Assembly (NCBI RefSeq): GCF_000427885.1
Contig: NZ_ATYW01000016.1
Location: 124,135 to 188,134 of the forward strand
Direction of reading: 5' to 3'
From: Glycomyces tenuis DSM 44171
GTDB lineage: Bacteria > Actinomycetota > Actinomycetes > Mycobacteriales > Micromonosporaceae
Length of the DNA: 64,000 nt
The translations under genes and the position numbers were made by a program. Below, in pieces: positions 17,017 to 27,348 of the stretch. The notes under the pieces were generated by a model. It worked only from the letters and a program-made list of their open reading frames with translations. It was not told the DNA's origin and ran no database searches. Every line of letters begins with the position of its first letter. Positions within the stretch are counted from its first letter, which is position 1.

Positions 17017-19281
17017 ATGACCACGCAGATCACTCCTCCACATGCGCCCCGCGGCCCGCGGCGCCGGGGGGCGCCGTCCCCCGGTCGCGGCCGCCGCGCC
17101 GAGATCACCACCAAGTCCCTCCAGATCGTCCTGCTCTGCCTGGGCGGGCTGCTCCTGACCGCCGCCGTCGTCGTCTTCACCGCCGTGGCCTGGCGCGAGC
17201 TGGGCGACGGCGGGCGGCTGACCATCCTGGCCGGCTTCACCGGCCTCCTGCTGGCCGTGCCGCCGGTCCTGACCCGGTTCCGGCTGTGGGCCACCGCCGA
17301 GACCCTCGCCGCCATCGCCACGCTCGCGCTGTGGTGCTCGGCCCTGGCCGGGTACTACCTGTATCTGCCGAGCGGCACCGGACTGACCGCCGCCTCCGTA
17401 GCCGCCTGGACCACGCTCGTGCTCGTCGGCGCCGCCGGCTACCGGATCGCCGCCCGCGTCAGCGCCCCCGGCTGGGCCCTGCTGCCGCTGGGCGCGGCGG
17501 GCGCCTCGTTCGCCGCGGTCGCCGACGCCTTCGAGGCCGCGCTCCACATGGTCCTCATCGGCGCGGTCCTGGCCGGGGCCGCCTGGACCGTCCTGGCGCG
17601 GTCGACCCGGCACACCCGATCCGACCAGTGGTCGGCGCGCGCCCTGATGTGCGCGGCGGGCGTGACGGTCCTCCTGGGAGGGATGCGCGCCGCGTTCGGC
17701 CTCGACGCCTCGCTGACGGCGGTCGTGGCGGCGGCCGTCTGCCTGCTGGCCTCCGTCGGCGCGCTCGCCACCGTGCACACGCACCGTGAGGGCGCCTCGT
17801 TCGCCGCGGTCGCGGTCGGGTCCTCGGCCACCGGCGCGCTGGTCGTCGCCGCCTGCGTCCTGGCCGCCCGCTCCGCCGAGCCGGTGCTGGCCCTCCCCGT
17901 CTTCCTGCTGCTGGCCGTCGCCGTCATCGCGCTGACCGCCATGGGCGACCCGAACGGCCCCGTCGAGCTGTCGCCGGCGGCCTCGGCCGTGTCGGGCGTG
18001 GTCTCGATCGGCACGCTCGGGGTGGTCCTGACCGAGTCCTACGATCTGACGTCGTACTTCGGGGCGGCGGTGCTGTCGCTGGCGGTCTCCCGGGTCTTCC
18101 CGGCGCCGCTGCGTTCGGCGCTGCGCTGGGGCGCGGCGCTCACCGGGACGGCGGTCTTCGGCTGGTGCGCCGCGGTCGCGCTGTCGGTCCTGGCCGTCGC
18201 CTTCGGCGCCGCGCCGATCTGGCTGCTGACGTGGGAGATCCCCGCGGTCGCGGCGGCCTGCGCGCTGGGTCTGCCGCTGGTGCCCAAGGGCCTGCGGCTG
18301 GACTTCCTCGCCGCGATCGCGTCGGTCGCGGTGCTGGCCGCGGGCGGGCTGTGGGCGCACCCGTGGGCGCCCGCCGCGTCGTTCGTCCTGGTGGCCGCCG
18401 CGGCGCTGACCGTCGCCCTCGCCTCCGGCGGGCGGATCCGGCGCTGCGTCGGCTGGGTCGGCGCGTACGCGTGGCTGATGACCGCGGCCCTGGCCGCCCA
18501 CCACCAGAGCGCCGGGGGCGGTGAGCCGGCGCTGGTCGCCTTCGGCGCCGTCGCCGCTGGCTCGGCCCTCCTCGTCGTGGCGTTCACCGCGCCGCTGGGC
18601 GAGGGACCGGCCGGGCCGGCGGCGCGGGCCGGTGCGCACCTGTTCATCGGCGTGAACCTGCTGTGGACGCTGATGGCCGCCGGGGACGGCGGCGAGCGGA
18701 TCTCGGTCTACGCGCCCTTGGGCTTCACGGCGTACGCCGCCGCGCTGGCCGCGGCCGCGTGGGCGGCGCCCGCGCGCCGCGTCGCCCACGTCTTCGCCTC
18801 GTTCGGCGCCGTCACCGCCGCGCATGTGCTGCTGGCGGCCCGCGGCGGGGTGTCGGGACTGGAGTACTACACGGTGCCGCCTTCGGTGCTGCTGCTCGGG
18901 ATCGGGCTGTGGCTGCTGCGGCGCGGCCCCGACATGGGGTCGTGGACGGCGCTGGCCCCGGCCTTGGCGATCGGTCTGGGGCCGTCGCTGGCGCTGTCGT
19001 TCGGGCCCGACGGCGATCCGCTGCGGCGCCTGCTGGTGGGCGCCGTCGCGCTGGCGGTGCTGCTGGTCGCGGCCTGGCGGCGCTGGCAGGCGCCGCTGGT
19101 GATCGGCGCCGTGGTCCTCGCGGCGCTGAGCGTGAACGAGATGGTGCTGCTGTGGAGCCTGGTGCCGAAGTGGATCCCGCTGGCGGTCGGCGGCGTGGTG
19201 CTCATCGCCGCCGGTGCGACGCTCGAGCAGCGCCGCCGGGACCTGGCGCGCCTGAGCGGCTCGGTGAAGGCGATGCGCTGA
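17017..19281 (+). CDS. Large polytopic membrane protein (SCO7613-type), paralogue 1
   Basis: A 754-residue integral membrane protein that is almost entirely hydrophobic helices, probably more than 20. After a basic 30-residue N-terminus, the first helix reads SLQIVLLCLGGLLLTAAVVVF, followed by the conserved FTAVAWRELGDGGRL and RFRLWATAETLAAIATLALW. The C-terminus ends LEQRRRDLARLSGSVKAMR. It belongs to the actinobacterial SCO7613 C-terminal-domain membrane proteins, whose function is unknown. It lacks the zinc ribbon of its downstream paralogue at 19473, with which it shares its whole architecture and an upstream motif. The ATG at 17017 is preceded by GACAGT without a clear ribosome site. Confidence 0.85.
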   Translation: MTTQITPPHAPRGPRRRGAPSPGRGRRAEITTKSLQIVLLCLGGLLLTAAVVVFTAVAWRELGDGGRLTILAGFTGLLLAVPPVLTRFRLWATAETLAAIATLALWCSALAGYYLYLPSGTGLTAASVAAWTTLVLVGAAGYRIAARVSAPGWALLPLGAAGASFAAVADAFEAALHMVLIGAVLAGAAWTVLARSTRHTRSDQWSARALMCAAGVTVLLGGMRAAFGLDASLTAVVAAAVCLLASVGALATVHTHREGASFAAVAVGSSATGALVVAACVLAARSAEPVLALPVFLLLAVAVIALTAMGDPNGPVELSPAASAVSGVVSIGTLGVVLTESYDLTSYFGAAVLSLAVSRVFPAPLRSALRWGAALTGTAVFGWCAAVALSVLAVAFGAAPIWLLTWEIPAVAAACALGLPLVPKGLRLDFLAAIASVAVLAAGGLWAHPWAPAASFVLVAAAALTVALASGGRIRRCVGWVGAYAWLMTAALAAHHQSAGGGEPALVAFGAVAAGSALLVVAFTAPLGEGPAGPAARAGAHLFIGVNLLWTLMAAGDGGERISVYAPLGFTAYAAALAAAAWAAPARRVAHVFASFGAVTAAHVLLAARGGVSGLEYYTVPPSVLLLGIGLWLLRRGPDMGSWTALAPALAIGLGPSLALSFGPDGDPLRRLLVGAVALAVLLVAAWRRWQAPLVIGAVVLAALSVNEMVLLWSLVPKWIPLAVGGVVLIAAGATLEQRRRDLARLSGSVKAMR

Positions 19282-19348
19282 CGGCGCGCACAGGTGCGGG
19301 GGGCGGCCCGGTCGGGCCGCCCCCGTTCGCGTCCCTCTCGCTCGCGGT

Positions 19349-19369
19349 CCGTTTAGAGGAATCCACGAA
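19349..19369 (+). promoter_or_regulatory. 21-bp upstream motif, copy 2
   Basis: CCGTTTAGAGGAATCCACGAA differs from the copy at 16890-16910 in one base and sits at nearly the same distance from its gene. Further downstream both regions also share GTTGTGAC and a CACAATCA/CAAATCA-plus-GTCCG stretch. Confidence 0.5.
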
Positions 19370-19472
19370 GATCGGGACGCGGCACGCCGCGGGGGCCACA
19401 AGACGTTGTGACCACTGCACAATCACTGTCCGTTTTGCCCGATCTTCAAGTTGACAGGCTGGCGACACTGTT

Positions 19473-22067
19473 GTGATGACCACCTTCAACTGCCCACGCT
19501 GCGGTCGGCCGAGCACGCCCGAGCACTGCCCCGCATGCGGCCGGGGGCCCGAGCCGCTCCTCGCCCGCCTCGCCGAGCTCGACTCGGCCCTGCGGGTGCT
19601 CTCGTCGAGCACCACCAGCCGCGGCGCCGTCGAGGCCGAGCGCGCCGAGGTGCTCGACGGCCTCGGGCGCCTCGCCGCCGCTTACCGGGCCGAGGCGCCG
19701 GCCGCGGCGGTTCCGGCCCCCGACACGCCGCCCGCGGCCCGGCCGGTCCCGCACATGGAGCCGCCCGGCCTCCAGATGGCACCGCCCCAGACCCCGACCG
19801 AATCCGTGCTGCCCGGCGGCTTCCCCGCGACGCCGCCGCCCGCCGTGCCCCGGCGGCGCGGCGAACTCGGCTCCAAGACCGTGCAGACCCTGCTGCTGGG
19901 CCTCGGCGGGCTGCTCGTGGCCGCCGCGATCATCATCTTCACCGCCGTCGCCTGGCGGCACATGGGCGACGCCGGACGGCTCGTGGTCCTCGGCGCCTTC
20001 ACCGCACTCATGCTGGCGGTCCCGGCCGTCCTCATCCGCTTCCGCCTGTGGGCCACCGCCGAGACCTTCGCCTCCCTGGCCGCGCTCGCGCTGTGGTGCT
20101 CGGCCCTGGCCGGGTACTACCAGGTCCTGCCGGAGGGCGCCTCGCTCAGCGCCGAGGCCGTCGGCACCTGGACGCTCCTGGTGCTCGCCGTCCTCGTCCC
20201 GCACCGCTGGGGCGTCCCCGCCACCGCCACGGGCTGGGCGCTCCTCCCGCTGGCGGCCGTCGGCTCGGCCTTCGCCGCCGCCGGCGAGGTCACGAGCGCG
20301 GCACTCCTCATGGCCGCGACGGCCGCGGTGCTCGCCGCCGCGTCCTGGGTCGTCGGCCGCAAGCCGAGCCGCTCCCCGCGCTCGGACCTGTGGGTCTCGC
20401 GGCTGCTGCTGTGCGGCGCGGTCGTCCTGGCCTTCCTCGCGGGGCTCCGCCTCGCCTTCGGCCTGAGCGAGGCGCTCGTGCCGCCGGTCGCGGCCGGAGT
20501 GGCCGTGCTGGCGGCGGGGAACCTGGTCGCGACGGTCTACGCCCGCCGCGCCGGGGCCTCGGTCACCTCGATCCTGGTGGCCTCCTCGGCGACCGTCGCC
20601 ATGAGCGTCGCCGCCTGGGTGCTGGCGGCCCGGTCCGACGAGGCCGCGCTCGCGCTGCCCTCGCTCGCGCTGCTGGCCGGTCTCATCACCGCGGTGGTCG
20701 ACGAGTTCGCACCGGGCGGCGGCGAGGCCTCCCGGAAGGCGTCCGGGGTGGCGGCCATCGCCGCTCCGGCCGCGTTCGCCATCGTCGTGGCCGACGCGCC
20801 CGAGCTGAGCTCGTACCTCGTCGCGGCCGTGGCGATCGGGCTGCTGTCGCTGGCGCTGCCCGAGCCGCTGCGCCGCTCGCTGCGCCACGCCGCCTACATC
20901 GGCGGCGCGGCCATCGCGGCGGTCGGCGGCCTCATCGCGCTGTCGGCGCTGCCGGACCTGTGGTGGGACTTCGGCTTCCCCGGGCTGCTGACCTGGGAGG
21001 TCCCGATCGTGCTCGCGCTTCTGGCGTTGAGCGCCGCGCTGGTGCCCGAGCGCAGGCGGTTCGACGTCGTCGCGTTCACGCTGACCTTCGCTGGGATCGC
21101 CGCGTCCCTGCTCCTGTGGCACGGCGAGCCGTCGCGGCTCGACGCGATCCCGGCCGTCGGCTTCGCGCTGGCGGCGGTGATCGCGCTGGTCGGCGCCATG
21201 GCCTCGGCCACGCTCGACGGACGCTGCGCGAGCTGGTGCCTGCTGGCCGTCTGGCTGCCGCTCACGGCCAGCGCGATCGGCTCCAGCACGATGGACGCCT
21301 CGTCCTCGCAGATCGGCTTCGGCCTGGTCGCCGCGGCCGCGGCGATGCTCGCCGTCGCCGCCGGAGCGCCGCGGCGCAGCCGCCCCGACCGGGTGCTCGC
21401 CGCGGTCCTGGCGCACGTCCTGGCCGGCGTCACGGCCGGTGCGATGGTCGTCGGCGAATGGTTCGGGCAGCTCATCAGCGGCTCCGATTCGAGCTTCTAC
21501 CTGCCCGCCGCGCTCGGGGTCTACACCCTCGCGCTCGCCGGCGTGGCGCTGATGGCGCCGGTCAAGAAGACGCCGTACGCCGTGGCGGCGCTGTGCACCG
21601 GCACGGCGGCGTGGTGGGCGCTCCTGGCGGCGCTGGAGGCGGAGACCCTCGAGGCGTTCACGGGGCCTCCGGCGGCGGTGCTGTTCGCCTTCGGGCTGTG
21701 GCGGCTGCTGCGGCGGCCCGAGACCGGCTCGTGGGCGCAGCTGGCGGCGCCGATCGCGGTCGGCATCGGCCCGAGCCTGCTGCTGGCGCTCGCCGAGGAC
21801 GAGACGGCGCGTCGCGTCGGGGTCGGCGCGGCGGCGCTCGCGGTCGTGGTGGCGGGCCTGGCGCGGCGCTGGCAGGCGCCGCTGGTGCTCGGTTCGATCG
21901 CGCTGCTGGCGCTGACGGCCAACGAGCTGGCCCTGGTGTGGCACGCGATCCCGCAGTGGATCCCGCCGGCGGTGGGCGGCGCGGTCCTCATCGGCCTGGG
22001 CGCCACGTTCGAGCGGCGCCGCCGCGACCTGGTGCGGCTGCGCGCGGGACTCAAGGCGATGCGCTGA
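19473..22067 (+). CDS. Zinc-ribbon polytopic membrane protein (SCO7613-type), paralogue 2
   Basis: An 864-residue protein. It opens with a zinc ribbon (CPRCGRPSTPEHCPACG, residues 6-22), then a coiled, Pro/Ala-rich linker to about residue 130, then more than 20 membrane helices that align with the neighbour at 17017 (IIFTAVAWRHMGDAGRL, RFRLWATAETFASLAALALW, GLKAMR end). The ribbon places its N-terminus in the cytoplasm. Function is unknown; the fold could be a transporter or a large envelope scaffold. The start is GTG 19473 or ATG 19476. TTGACA is present at 19451 but no well-spaced -10 box. It is convergent with dxs, 10 bp apart. Confidence 0.85.
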   Translation: MMTTFNCPRCGRPSTPEHCPACGRGPEPLLARLAELDSALRVLSSSTTSRGAVEAERAEVLDGLGRLAAAYRAEAPAAAVPAPDTPPAARPVPHMEPPGLQMAPPQTPTESVLPGGFPATPPPAVPRRRGELGSKTVQTLLLGLGGLLVAAAIIIFTAVAWRHMGDAGRLVVLGAFTALMLAVPAVLIRFRLWATAETFASLAALALWCSALAGYYQVLPEGASLSAEAVGTWTLLVLAVLVPHRWGVPATATGWALLPLAAVGSAFAAAGEVTSAALLMAATAAVLAAASWVVGRKPSRSPRSDLWVSRLLLCGAVVLAFLAGLRLAFGLSEALVPPVAAGVAVLAAGNLVATVYARRAGASVTSILVASSATVAMSVAAWVLAARSDEAALALPSLALLAGLITAVVDEFAPGGGEASRKASGVAAIAAPAAFAIVVADAPELSSYLVAAVAIGLLSLALPEPLRRSLRHAAYIGGAAIAAVGGLIALSALPDLWWDFGFPGLLTWEVPIVLALLALSAALVPERRRFDVVAFTLTFAGIAASLLLWHGEPSRLDAIPAVGFALAAVIALVGAMASATLDGRCASWCLLAVWLPLTASAIGSSTMDASSSQIGFGLVAAAAAMLAVAAGAPRRSRPDRVLAAVLAHVLAGVTAGAMVVGEWFGQLISGSDSSFYLPAALGVYTLALAGVALMAPVKKTPYAVAALCTGTAAWWALLAALEAETLEAFTGPPAAVLFAFGLWRLLRRPETGSWAQLAAPIAVGIGPSLLLALAEDETARRVGVGAAALAVVVAGLARRWQAPLVLGSIALLALTANELALVWHAIPQWIPPAVGGAVLIGLGATFERRRRDLVRLRAGLKAMR

Positions 22068-22077
22068 CCGGGGCGCC

Positions 22078-23967
22078 TCACCGCAGGCGGCGCGCGACCT
22101 CCGCCTGGAGGCGCTCGGCGATGGCCTCGGGGGTGAGGCCGAGGTCCGCGAGCAGCTGGTCCCGCGTGCCGTGGGGGTGCCAGCCGCGGGCGACGGCGAG
22201 GTCGACCAGGGGGACGTCGTCGCCGCTGTCGCGCATGGCCTGCGCGAGCGCGTCGCCGAAGCCGCCGGTCCTCACTCCGTCTTCGACGGTGGCGACGAGC
22301 CTGTACTGCCCGGCGAGTTTCACCAGGGCCTCGGGGACCGGGGAGATCCAGCGCGGGTCGACGACGACGGCCCCCACTCCCTGCGCGGCGAGGAGCTTCG
22401 CGGATTCGACGGCGGCGGCGCCCATCGATCCGCAGGCGACGATGAGGAGCTCGGCGCCCGCGGGCTCGACGAGGAAGTCGAGCCCTTCGCGGGAGTCGAC
22501 CGGCTCGATGTTCCCCTTGGGGACCGCGCCGGACGGGAAGCGCACCATCGTGGGGCCGTCGTCGACGGCGAGGGCCTCGGCGAGCTCGAGGCGGAGGGTG
22601 GCCTCGTCGCGGGGCGCGGCGATGCGCAGTCCGGGCACGACCCGGAAGATCGAGGTGTCCCACACCCCGTAGTGGCTGGGCCCGTCGGGGCCGGTGATCC
22701 CCGCCCGGTCGAGCACGAACGTCACCGGCAGCCGGTGCATGGCGACGTCGAGCACGGTCTGGTCGAAGGCGCGGTTCATGAACGTCGAGTAGACGGCGAC
22801 GACGGGGTGCAGGCCGTTCATGGCCAGGCCCGCGGCGGAGGTCACGGCGTGCTGCTCGGCGATGCCGACGTCGAAGACCCGCTCGGGGAAGCGTTCCATC
22901 AGCTTGTCGACGCCGGTGGGGCCGGGCATGGCGGCGGTGATGGCCACCAGCTCGGGCCGGATCTCGGCCTGGGCGACGAGCTCTTCGGCGAACACGGCGG
23001 TCCAGCGGCGCTTGGAGGCGGCGACGGGCTCGCCGGTGATCGGGTCGAAGGCCGAGGACAGGGAGTGCGCCTGCTCGGCCTCGTCGGCGCGGGCGGGCGC
23101 CCAGCCGTGGCCCTTCTCGGTGAGGGTGTGGACGATGACCGGGCCGCCGAAGCGCTTGGCGCGCTCGAGCGCCTCGGTGAGCTCGCCGAGGTCGTGGCCG
23201 TCGACGGGGCCGACGTACTTCAGGCCGAGGTCGGAGAACATGCCCTGCGGCGCGAGCGCGTCCTTCAGACCGGTCTTGGCGGCGTGGAGCGTGGAGTAGG
23301 CGGCGCGGCCGAACACGGGGATCTTCTCCACCGCCTCCTGGATCCTGCGCAGCGCGGGCTCGTAGCCGGGGTTGAGGCGCAGCCCGGCGAGGCGCTTGGC
23401 GAGGCCGCCGACGGTGGGCGCGTAGGAGCGGCCGTTGTCGTTGACGACGATGACGAGCTTGAGGTCGTCGCGGGCGGCGATGTTGTTGAGCGCCTCCCAG
23501 CACATGCCGCCGGTGAGCGCGCCGTCGCCGACGACGGCCACGACGTGGCGGTCGTCGCCGGACAGGGCGTGGGCCTTGGCGAGGCCGTCGGCGTAGGAGA
23601 GGGAGGTGGAGGCGTGGGAGTTCTCGACCAGGTCGTGGGGGGACTCCTCGCGGTTGGGGTAGCCGGCGAGGCCGCCGCGGCGGCGCAGGCCGTCGAACTG
23701 CCCGGACCGCCCGGTGAGGGCCTTGTGGACGTAGGACTGGTGGCCGGTGTCGAAGACGATCTGGTCGTGCGGGGAGTCGAAGACGCGGTGGATCGCCATG
23801 GTGAGCTCCACGACGCCGAGGTTCGGGCCGATGTGCCCGCCGGTCTTGGCGACCGCGTCGACGAGGAACTCGCGGAGCTCATCGGCCAGGCGGGGCAGCT
23901 CGGCCTCGTCGAGCGATTTGAAATCGGCCAGTCTGCCGATCGTCGCCAGCAGCGGGTATGCACTCAT
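22078..23967 (-). CDS. dxs: 1-deoxy-D-xylulose-5-phosphate synthase
   Basis: Dxs condenses pyruvate and glyceraldehyde 3-phosphate to DXP, the entry step of the MEP isoprenoid pathway, using thiamine diphosphate. The 629-residue length is typical. Visible motifs are [15 protein letters not shown], the thiamine-binding [16 protein letters not shown], the catalytic glutamate in [10 protein letters not shown], and [18 protein letters not shown]. The ATG at 23967 starts [18 protein letters not shown] lies 8 nt upstream, so the mRNA may be nearly leaderless. It matches the position of dxs1 in the mycobacterial backbone. Confidence 0.97.
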   Translation of the reverse strand: MSAYPLLATIGRLADFKSLDEAELPRLADELREFLVDAVAKTGGHIGPNLGVVELTMAIHRVFDSPHDQIVFDTGHQSYVHKALTGRSGQFDGLRRRGGLAGYPNREESPHDLVENSHASTSLSYADGLAKAHALSGDDRHVVAVVGDGALTGGMCWEALNNIAARDDLKLVIVVNDNGRSYAPTVGGLAKRLAGLRLNPGYEPALRRIQEAVEKIPVFGRAAYSTLHAAKTGLKDALAPQGMFSDLGLKYVGPVDGHDLGELTEALERAKRFGGPVIVHTLTEKGHGWAPARADEAEQAHSLSSAFDPITGEPVAASKRRWTAVFAEELVAQAEIRPELVAITAAMPGPTGVDKLMERFPERVFDVGIAEQHAVTSAAGLAMNGLHPVVAVYSTFMNRAFDQTVLDVAMHRLPVTFVLDRAGITGPDGPSHYGVWDTSIFRVVPGLRIAAPRDEATLRLELAEALAVDDGPTMVRFPSGAVPKGNIEPVDSREGLDFLVEPAGAELLIVACGSMGAAAVESAKLLAAQGVGAVVVDPRWISPVPEALVKLAGQYRLVATVEDGVRTGGFGDALAQAMRDSGDDVPLVDLAVARGWHPHGTRDQLLADLGLTPEAIAERLQAEVARRLR

Positions 23968-24131
23968 AAAGCCGAAGTCTATCGGCGGCGGCGAGCAGGG
24001 TGTTAGTCCAAGACCGGCACTGAGGCGGGCCGCATACCCCCGATCGGGTGTCAAAAAACAGTCACTCCCCGAAAGGGACACGCCGGGCGAAAGTCCGGCA
24101 GAGCCCGCGATGATGGTGTGATCATCGCAAC

Positions 24132-25034
24132 ATGGACCTCATCGACCTGTACCAGAACACCGAATGGCCGGCGCGTCTCGATCAGGTGTTGAGCTCCTCA
24201 CCGGTCGACTGGCCGGTCCGGCGCAAGATCGTCGGGGAGTCGGTGGTGCCGGGCCTGGCCCGGCTCCAGCGCATGTCGGCGGTGCCGCGGTTCGACCTCG
24301 ACGCGGTCGAGGGCGAGGTGTACGAGGGGATCCTCGAACGCGCCCTGACGGCGGCGGCCGAGGCCGGAGCGGTCTACACCGAGCTGCGGCTGCCGCAGGA
24401 GTCGGTGGCCTACCCGGGCTTCATGGAGCGGTTCGACGCCGCGAAGCAGAACGTCGCCGAGCTCTTCCCGGACTTCGAGGCGGCCGCGGTGCTGAGCCTG
24501 AACCTGTGGGAGCCGACCGTCAAGGAGATCTGCGACGCCTTCGGCGACGCCGCCGCGGCCGGGCTGGCCGGGGTGGAGCTCATCTACGTCCCCTACGCGG
24601 CCGAGGCGGACTGGACGAGGGGGCGGGCCGTGGCCGAGGCCGCGGCGCAGGCCGGCCTGGGGGTGACGGTCCCGGCCGGGGCGTTCAACGCCTCGAACGT
24701 CGCCGCGGTGGCGCAGTTGGAGGCGGTGAGCCGGATCGGCCACGCCGTGGGCGCCGCCGACGACCCGGGGATCGTGCGGCTCCTGGCCGAGCGCGGCGTG
24801 GCGGTGGAGGTGTGCCTGACCTCGGCGGTGCTCCTCGGCATGGTCGAGCGGCTCGAGGCCCACCCGCTGCCGCTGTTCGTCGAGGCCGGAGTGGAGGTGG
24901 TGCTGGGCACCGACTCGCCGATGCGGATGGGCACCGACATCGCCGACGAGTACGCCAAGGCCCGCGCCTTGGGATTGAGCGAGGCCGACCTGGTGGCCGT
25001 CTCGGAGCGCGCGATGGCCGCCAGGCTGCCCTGA
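24132..25034 (+). CDS. Adenosine deaminase-like protein lacking most catalytic residues
   Basis: A 300-residue TIM-barrel-like protein resembling the adenosine/AMP deaminase family in its second half: RIGHAVG (His204), [12 protein letters not shown] (227-236), [20 protein letters not shown] (244-263). The N-terminal HxH metal pair of the family is missing; the first 50 residues contain no histidine. The HAGE motif that supplies a metal histidine and the catalytic glutamate reads PAGA (181-184), and the DDP motif reads DSP. Only His204 and Asp261 remain. It is therefore unlikely to deaminate nucleosides by the usual mechanism. No partner gene is adjacent. The ATG at 24132 is the only good start. 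Confidence 0.7.
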   Translation: MDLIDLYQNTEWPARLDQVLSSSPVDWPVRRKIVGESVVPGLARLQRMSAVPRFDLDAVEGEVYEGILERALTAAAEAGAVYTELRLPQESVAYPGFMERFDAAKQNVAELFPDFEAAAVLSLNLWEPTVKEICDAFGDAAAAGLAGVELIYVPYAAEADWTRGRAVAEAAAQAGLGVTVPAGAFNASNVAAVAQLEAVSRIGHAVGAADDPGIVRLLAERGVAVEVCLTSAVLLGMVERLEAHPLPLFVEAGVEVVLGTDSPMRMGTDIADEYAKARALGLSEADLVAVSERAMAARLP

Positions 25035-25345
25035 GGGACCGGAGCGCCGCGGCGGCGCCCCGGCGCGGGAGCGGTGGGAGCCGCGCCGTGAGCGCCGCCG
25101 CCCGTACGCCTGAGCGCACCCTCAAATCCAGTCGCTTTGGTTGCTGTTCTGCAACATTCTTGACAACGTCGGATTGCAGACAATCGGATCTCAGACCGGA
25201 GAATCGCGAATCGCAGGCCGACTACCTGGGAAAACGTCGATCATCTACATCGCGTGTCTATCTTCTCACGCGCTGCTCCGCGTGCCGGAACCCCAGCTCT
25301 TGACTAGTGTTGCCCCGGTTGCCGCCCGCCAACCGGAAGGAAACG
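25035..25345. other. 311-bp leader and promoter region of the osmoprotectant transporter
   Basis: This spacer is less GC-rich than its surroundings. It contains GTTGC-TGTTCT-GCAAC (25140-25155), directly followed by TTGACA (25160-25165), and a second TTGACT (25300-25305) followed at once by TAGTGT. None has a clean 17-nt partner box, so the promoter is not fixed. No c-di-AMP riboswitch hallmark was found. Confidence 0.4.
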
Positions 25346-26395
25346 ATGTCTGCCCTAGCAGTCGATTCCCTGTACAAGATCTTCGGCAAAGGTGCCAATA
25401 GAGCCGTAGCCGAGCTCAAAGCCGGCGTCCCCCGCGACGAACTGTCCGACAAGAAGGTGACCGCCGCGGTCATCGACCACAAGTTCGAGATCGGCTCGGG
25501 TGAGATCTTCGTCGTCATGGGCCTGTCCGGCTCGGGCAAGTCCACCCTCATCCGGATGCTCAACGGTCTGGTCGAACCCACCGCCGGATCCATCTGGATC
25601 GACGGCGTCGAGCTGGGCGGCCTGTCGAAGAAGGGCCTGCGCGAGCTGCGCCGCGACAAGGTCAGCATGGTCTTCCAGCACTTCGCGCTCCTTCCCCATC
25701 GCACCGTGCTCGAGAACGTCGCGCTCGGACTCGAGATCAAGAAGACGCCCACCGCCGAGCGGCGGGCCAAGGCCTTCGACGCCGTCGAGATGGTGGGCCT
25801 CGGCGGCCAGGAGGACAAGCTCCCCTCGCAGCTGTCCGGCGGCATGCGCCAGCGCGTCGGCCTGGCCCGCGCCCTGGCGGCCGACACCGAGATCCTGCTC
25901 ATGGACGAGGCGTTCAGCGCGCTCGACCCGCTCATCCGCCAGGAGATGCAGGACCAGCTGCTCGACCTCCAGAAGACGCTGAACAAGACGATCGTGTTCA
26001 TCACGCACGACCTCAACGAGGCCATGAAGATCGGCGACCGCATCGCCATCTGCGACGGGCGGATCGTGCAGCTGGGCACCGCCGAGGACATCCTCATGCA
26101 CCCGGCGAACGACTACGTCTCCGAGTTCACCGCCGACGTCGACCGCTCGCGAGTGCTCACCGCCGCGTCGGTCATGGAGCCCTGGGACGACGCCGACACC
26201 GGCGACTTCGACACCGTCGAGGCCGACACGCTGGTCGCGGAGCTGTACGAGCAGGTGCTGTCCACCGAGGACCCGCTGCTGGTCGTCGACGACGACTCCG
26301 ACCCCCTCGGCGTGGTCACCCCCAAGGGCATCATCAAATCGCTCGCGTCCGAGAACGAGTCCCCCGAAGCCGATCAGGAGCCCCAGCAAGCATGA
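25346..26395 (+). CDS. proV: Glycine betaine/proline ABC transporter ATP-binding protein
   Basis: A 349-residue ATPase of the ProV/OpuAA type that drives compatible-solute uptake. The nucleotide-binding domain has Walker [10 protein letters not shown] (residues 56-64), the signature [16 protein letters not shown], Walker [13 protein letters not shown] and the switch histidine in [10 protein letters not shown]. The ProV-specific opening KIFG and the [14 protein letters not shown] segment are present. The C-terminus has one short CBS-like remnant ([19 protein letters not shown]) where OpuAA carries two CBS domains. The ATG at 25346 has GGAAGG upstream. It overlaps the permease gene in ATGA. Confidence 0.93.
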   Translation: MSALAVDSLYKIFGKGANRAVAELKAGVPRDELSDKKVTAAVIDHKFEIGSGEIFVVMGLSGSGKSTLIRMLNGLVEPTAGSIWIDGVELGGLSKKGLRELRRDKVSMVFQHFALLPHRTVLENVALGLEIKKTPTAERRAKAFDAVEMVGLGGQEDKLPSQLSGGMRQRVGLARALAADTEILLMDEAFSALDPLIRQEMQDQLLDLQKTLNKTIVFITHDLNEAMKIGDRIAICDGRIVQLGTAEDILMHPANDYVSEFTADVDRSRVLTAASVMEPWDDADTGDFDTVEADTLVAELYEQVLSTEDPLLVVDDDSDPLGVVTPKGIIKSLASENESPEADQEPQQA

Positions 26396-27291
26396 TCCAA
26401 TACCTCCGCGACTGGTTCTGGACCTACGTCTGGAAGCCCTTGCCCGACATCCCCTTCGGGGACTGGGCGGAGTCGGTCATCGACTGGGCCCGCCGCGAGT
26501 GGAACCCGTTCTTCGAGGGGACCAACACCTTCCTCGAGACACTCCACACCGGGCTGTCCGACGCGCTGCTGTGGCTGCCCTCGGGCCTGATGGTGATCAT
26601 CTTCGCCGGCATCGCCTGGCTCGCCAAGGGCGGGCGCCTGGCGGCCCTGGTCGGCGTCGGCATGTTCGTCGCCGCCTGGACCCCCTACTGGGAAGAGACC
26701 ATGGAGTCGCTCGCGATGGTGCTGATCGCGACCGTGATCGCGACGGCCCTGGCGATCCCGCTGGGCATCCTCGCCGCCGAGAACCGGCTGGCCTCGACGA
26801 TCGCCCGGCCGATCCTGGACTTCATGCAGACCCTGCCGCAGTTCGTGTACCTGCTGCCGGTGGTCATGCTCTGGGGCATCGGGGTCACGCCCGGCATCAT
26901 CGCGACGATCATCTTCTGCATGCCCCCGGGCGTGCGCCTGACCGAGCTGGGCATCCGGCAGGTCGACCACGAGGTCGTCGAGGCCGGTCAGGCCTTCGGC
27001 GCCTCCCCCGCCAAGATCCTGGCGGGCATCAAGCTTCCACTGGCGCTGCCCACGATCGCCGCCGGGCTCAACCAGGTCATCATGCTCGCCCTGTCGATGG
27101 TCGTCATCGCGGGCATGGTCGGCGGCGGCGGCCTCGGCGGCGTGATCGTCTCGGCCCTGGGCCGGGTCGAGATCGCCAAGGGCTTCAACGCCGGGCTGGC
27201 CGTGGTGGTCCTCGCGGTCTTCCTCGACCGGGTCATGCAGGGCCTGGCCGACCGCACACCCGTCGCCCGCGCCGCGAGACTCGCGGCCTGA
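26392..27291 (+). CDS. proW: Glycine betaine/proline ABC transporter permease
   Basis: A 299-residue membrane permease of the ProW/OpuAB family. Hydrophobic segments include [18 protein letters not shown] and [23 protein letters not shown]. The inner-membrane ABC coupling motif ([26 protein letters not shown]) contacts the ATPase, and the C-terminal [20 protein letters not shown] is a family hallmark. It is translationally coupled to the ATPase gene (ATGA) and followed 57 bp later by the binding protein, which has its own ribosome site. Confidence 0.94.
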   Translation: MIQYLRDWFWTYVWKPLPDIPFGDWAESVIDWARREWNPFFEGTNTFLETLHTGLSDALLWLPSGLMVIIFAGIAWLAKGGRLAALVGVGMFVAAWTPYWEETMESLAMVLIATVIATALAIPLGILAAENRLASTIARPILDFMQTLPQFVYLLPVVMLWGIGVTPGIIATIIFCMPPGVRLTELGIRQVDHEVVEAGQAFGASPAKILAGIKLPLALPTIAAGLNQVIMLALSMVVIAGMVGGGGLGGVIVSALGRVEIAKGFNAGLAVVVLAVFLDRVMQGLADRTPVARAARLAA

Positions 27292-27348
27292 GACGCCCCG
27301 AACCCCCGAACCATCGGCATGAGACCGGACAACAGAGAAGGAGACGAC

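Noticed and set aside
25085-25345. c-di-AMP riboswitch before the betaine transporter
   Set aside because: No GGGGAACC/GGGTGAATC/CAGCTAAC elements; only a short inverted repeat next to TTGACA.
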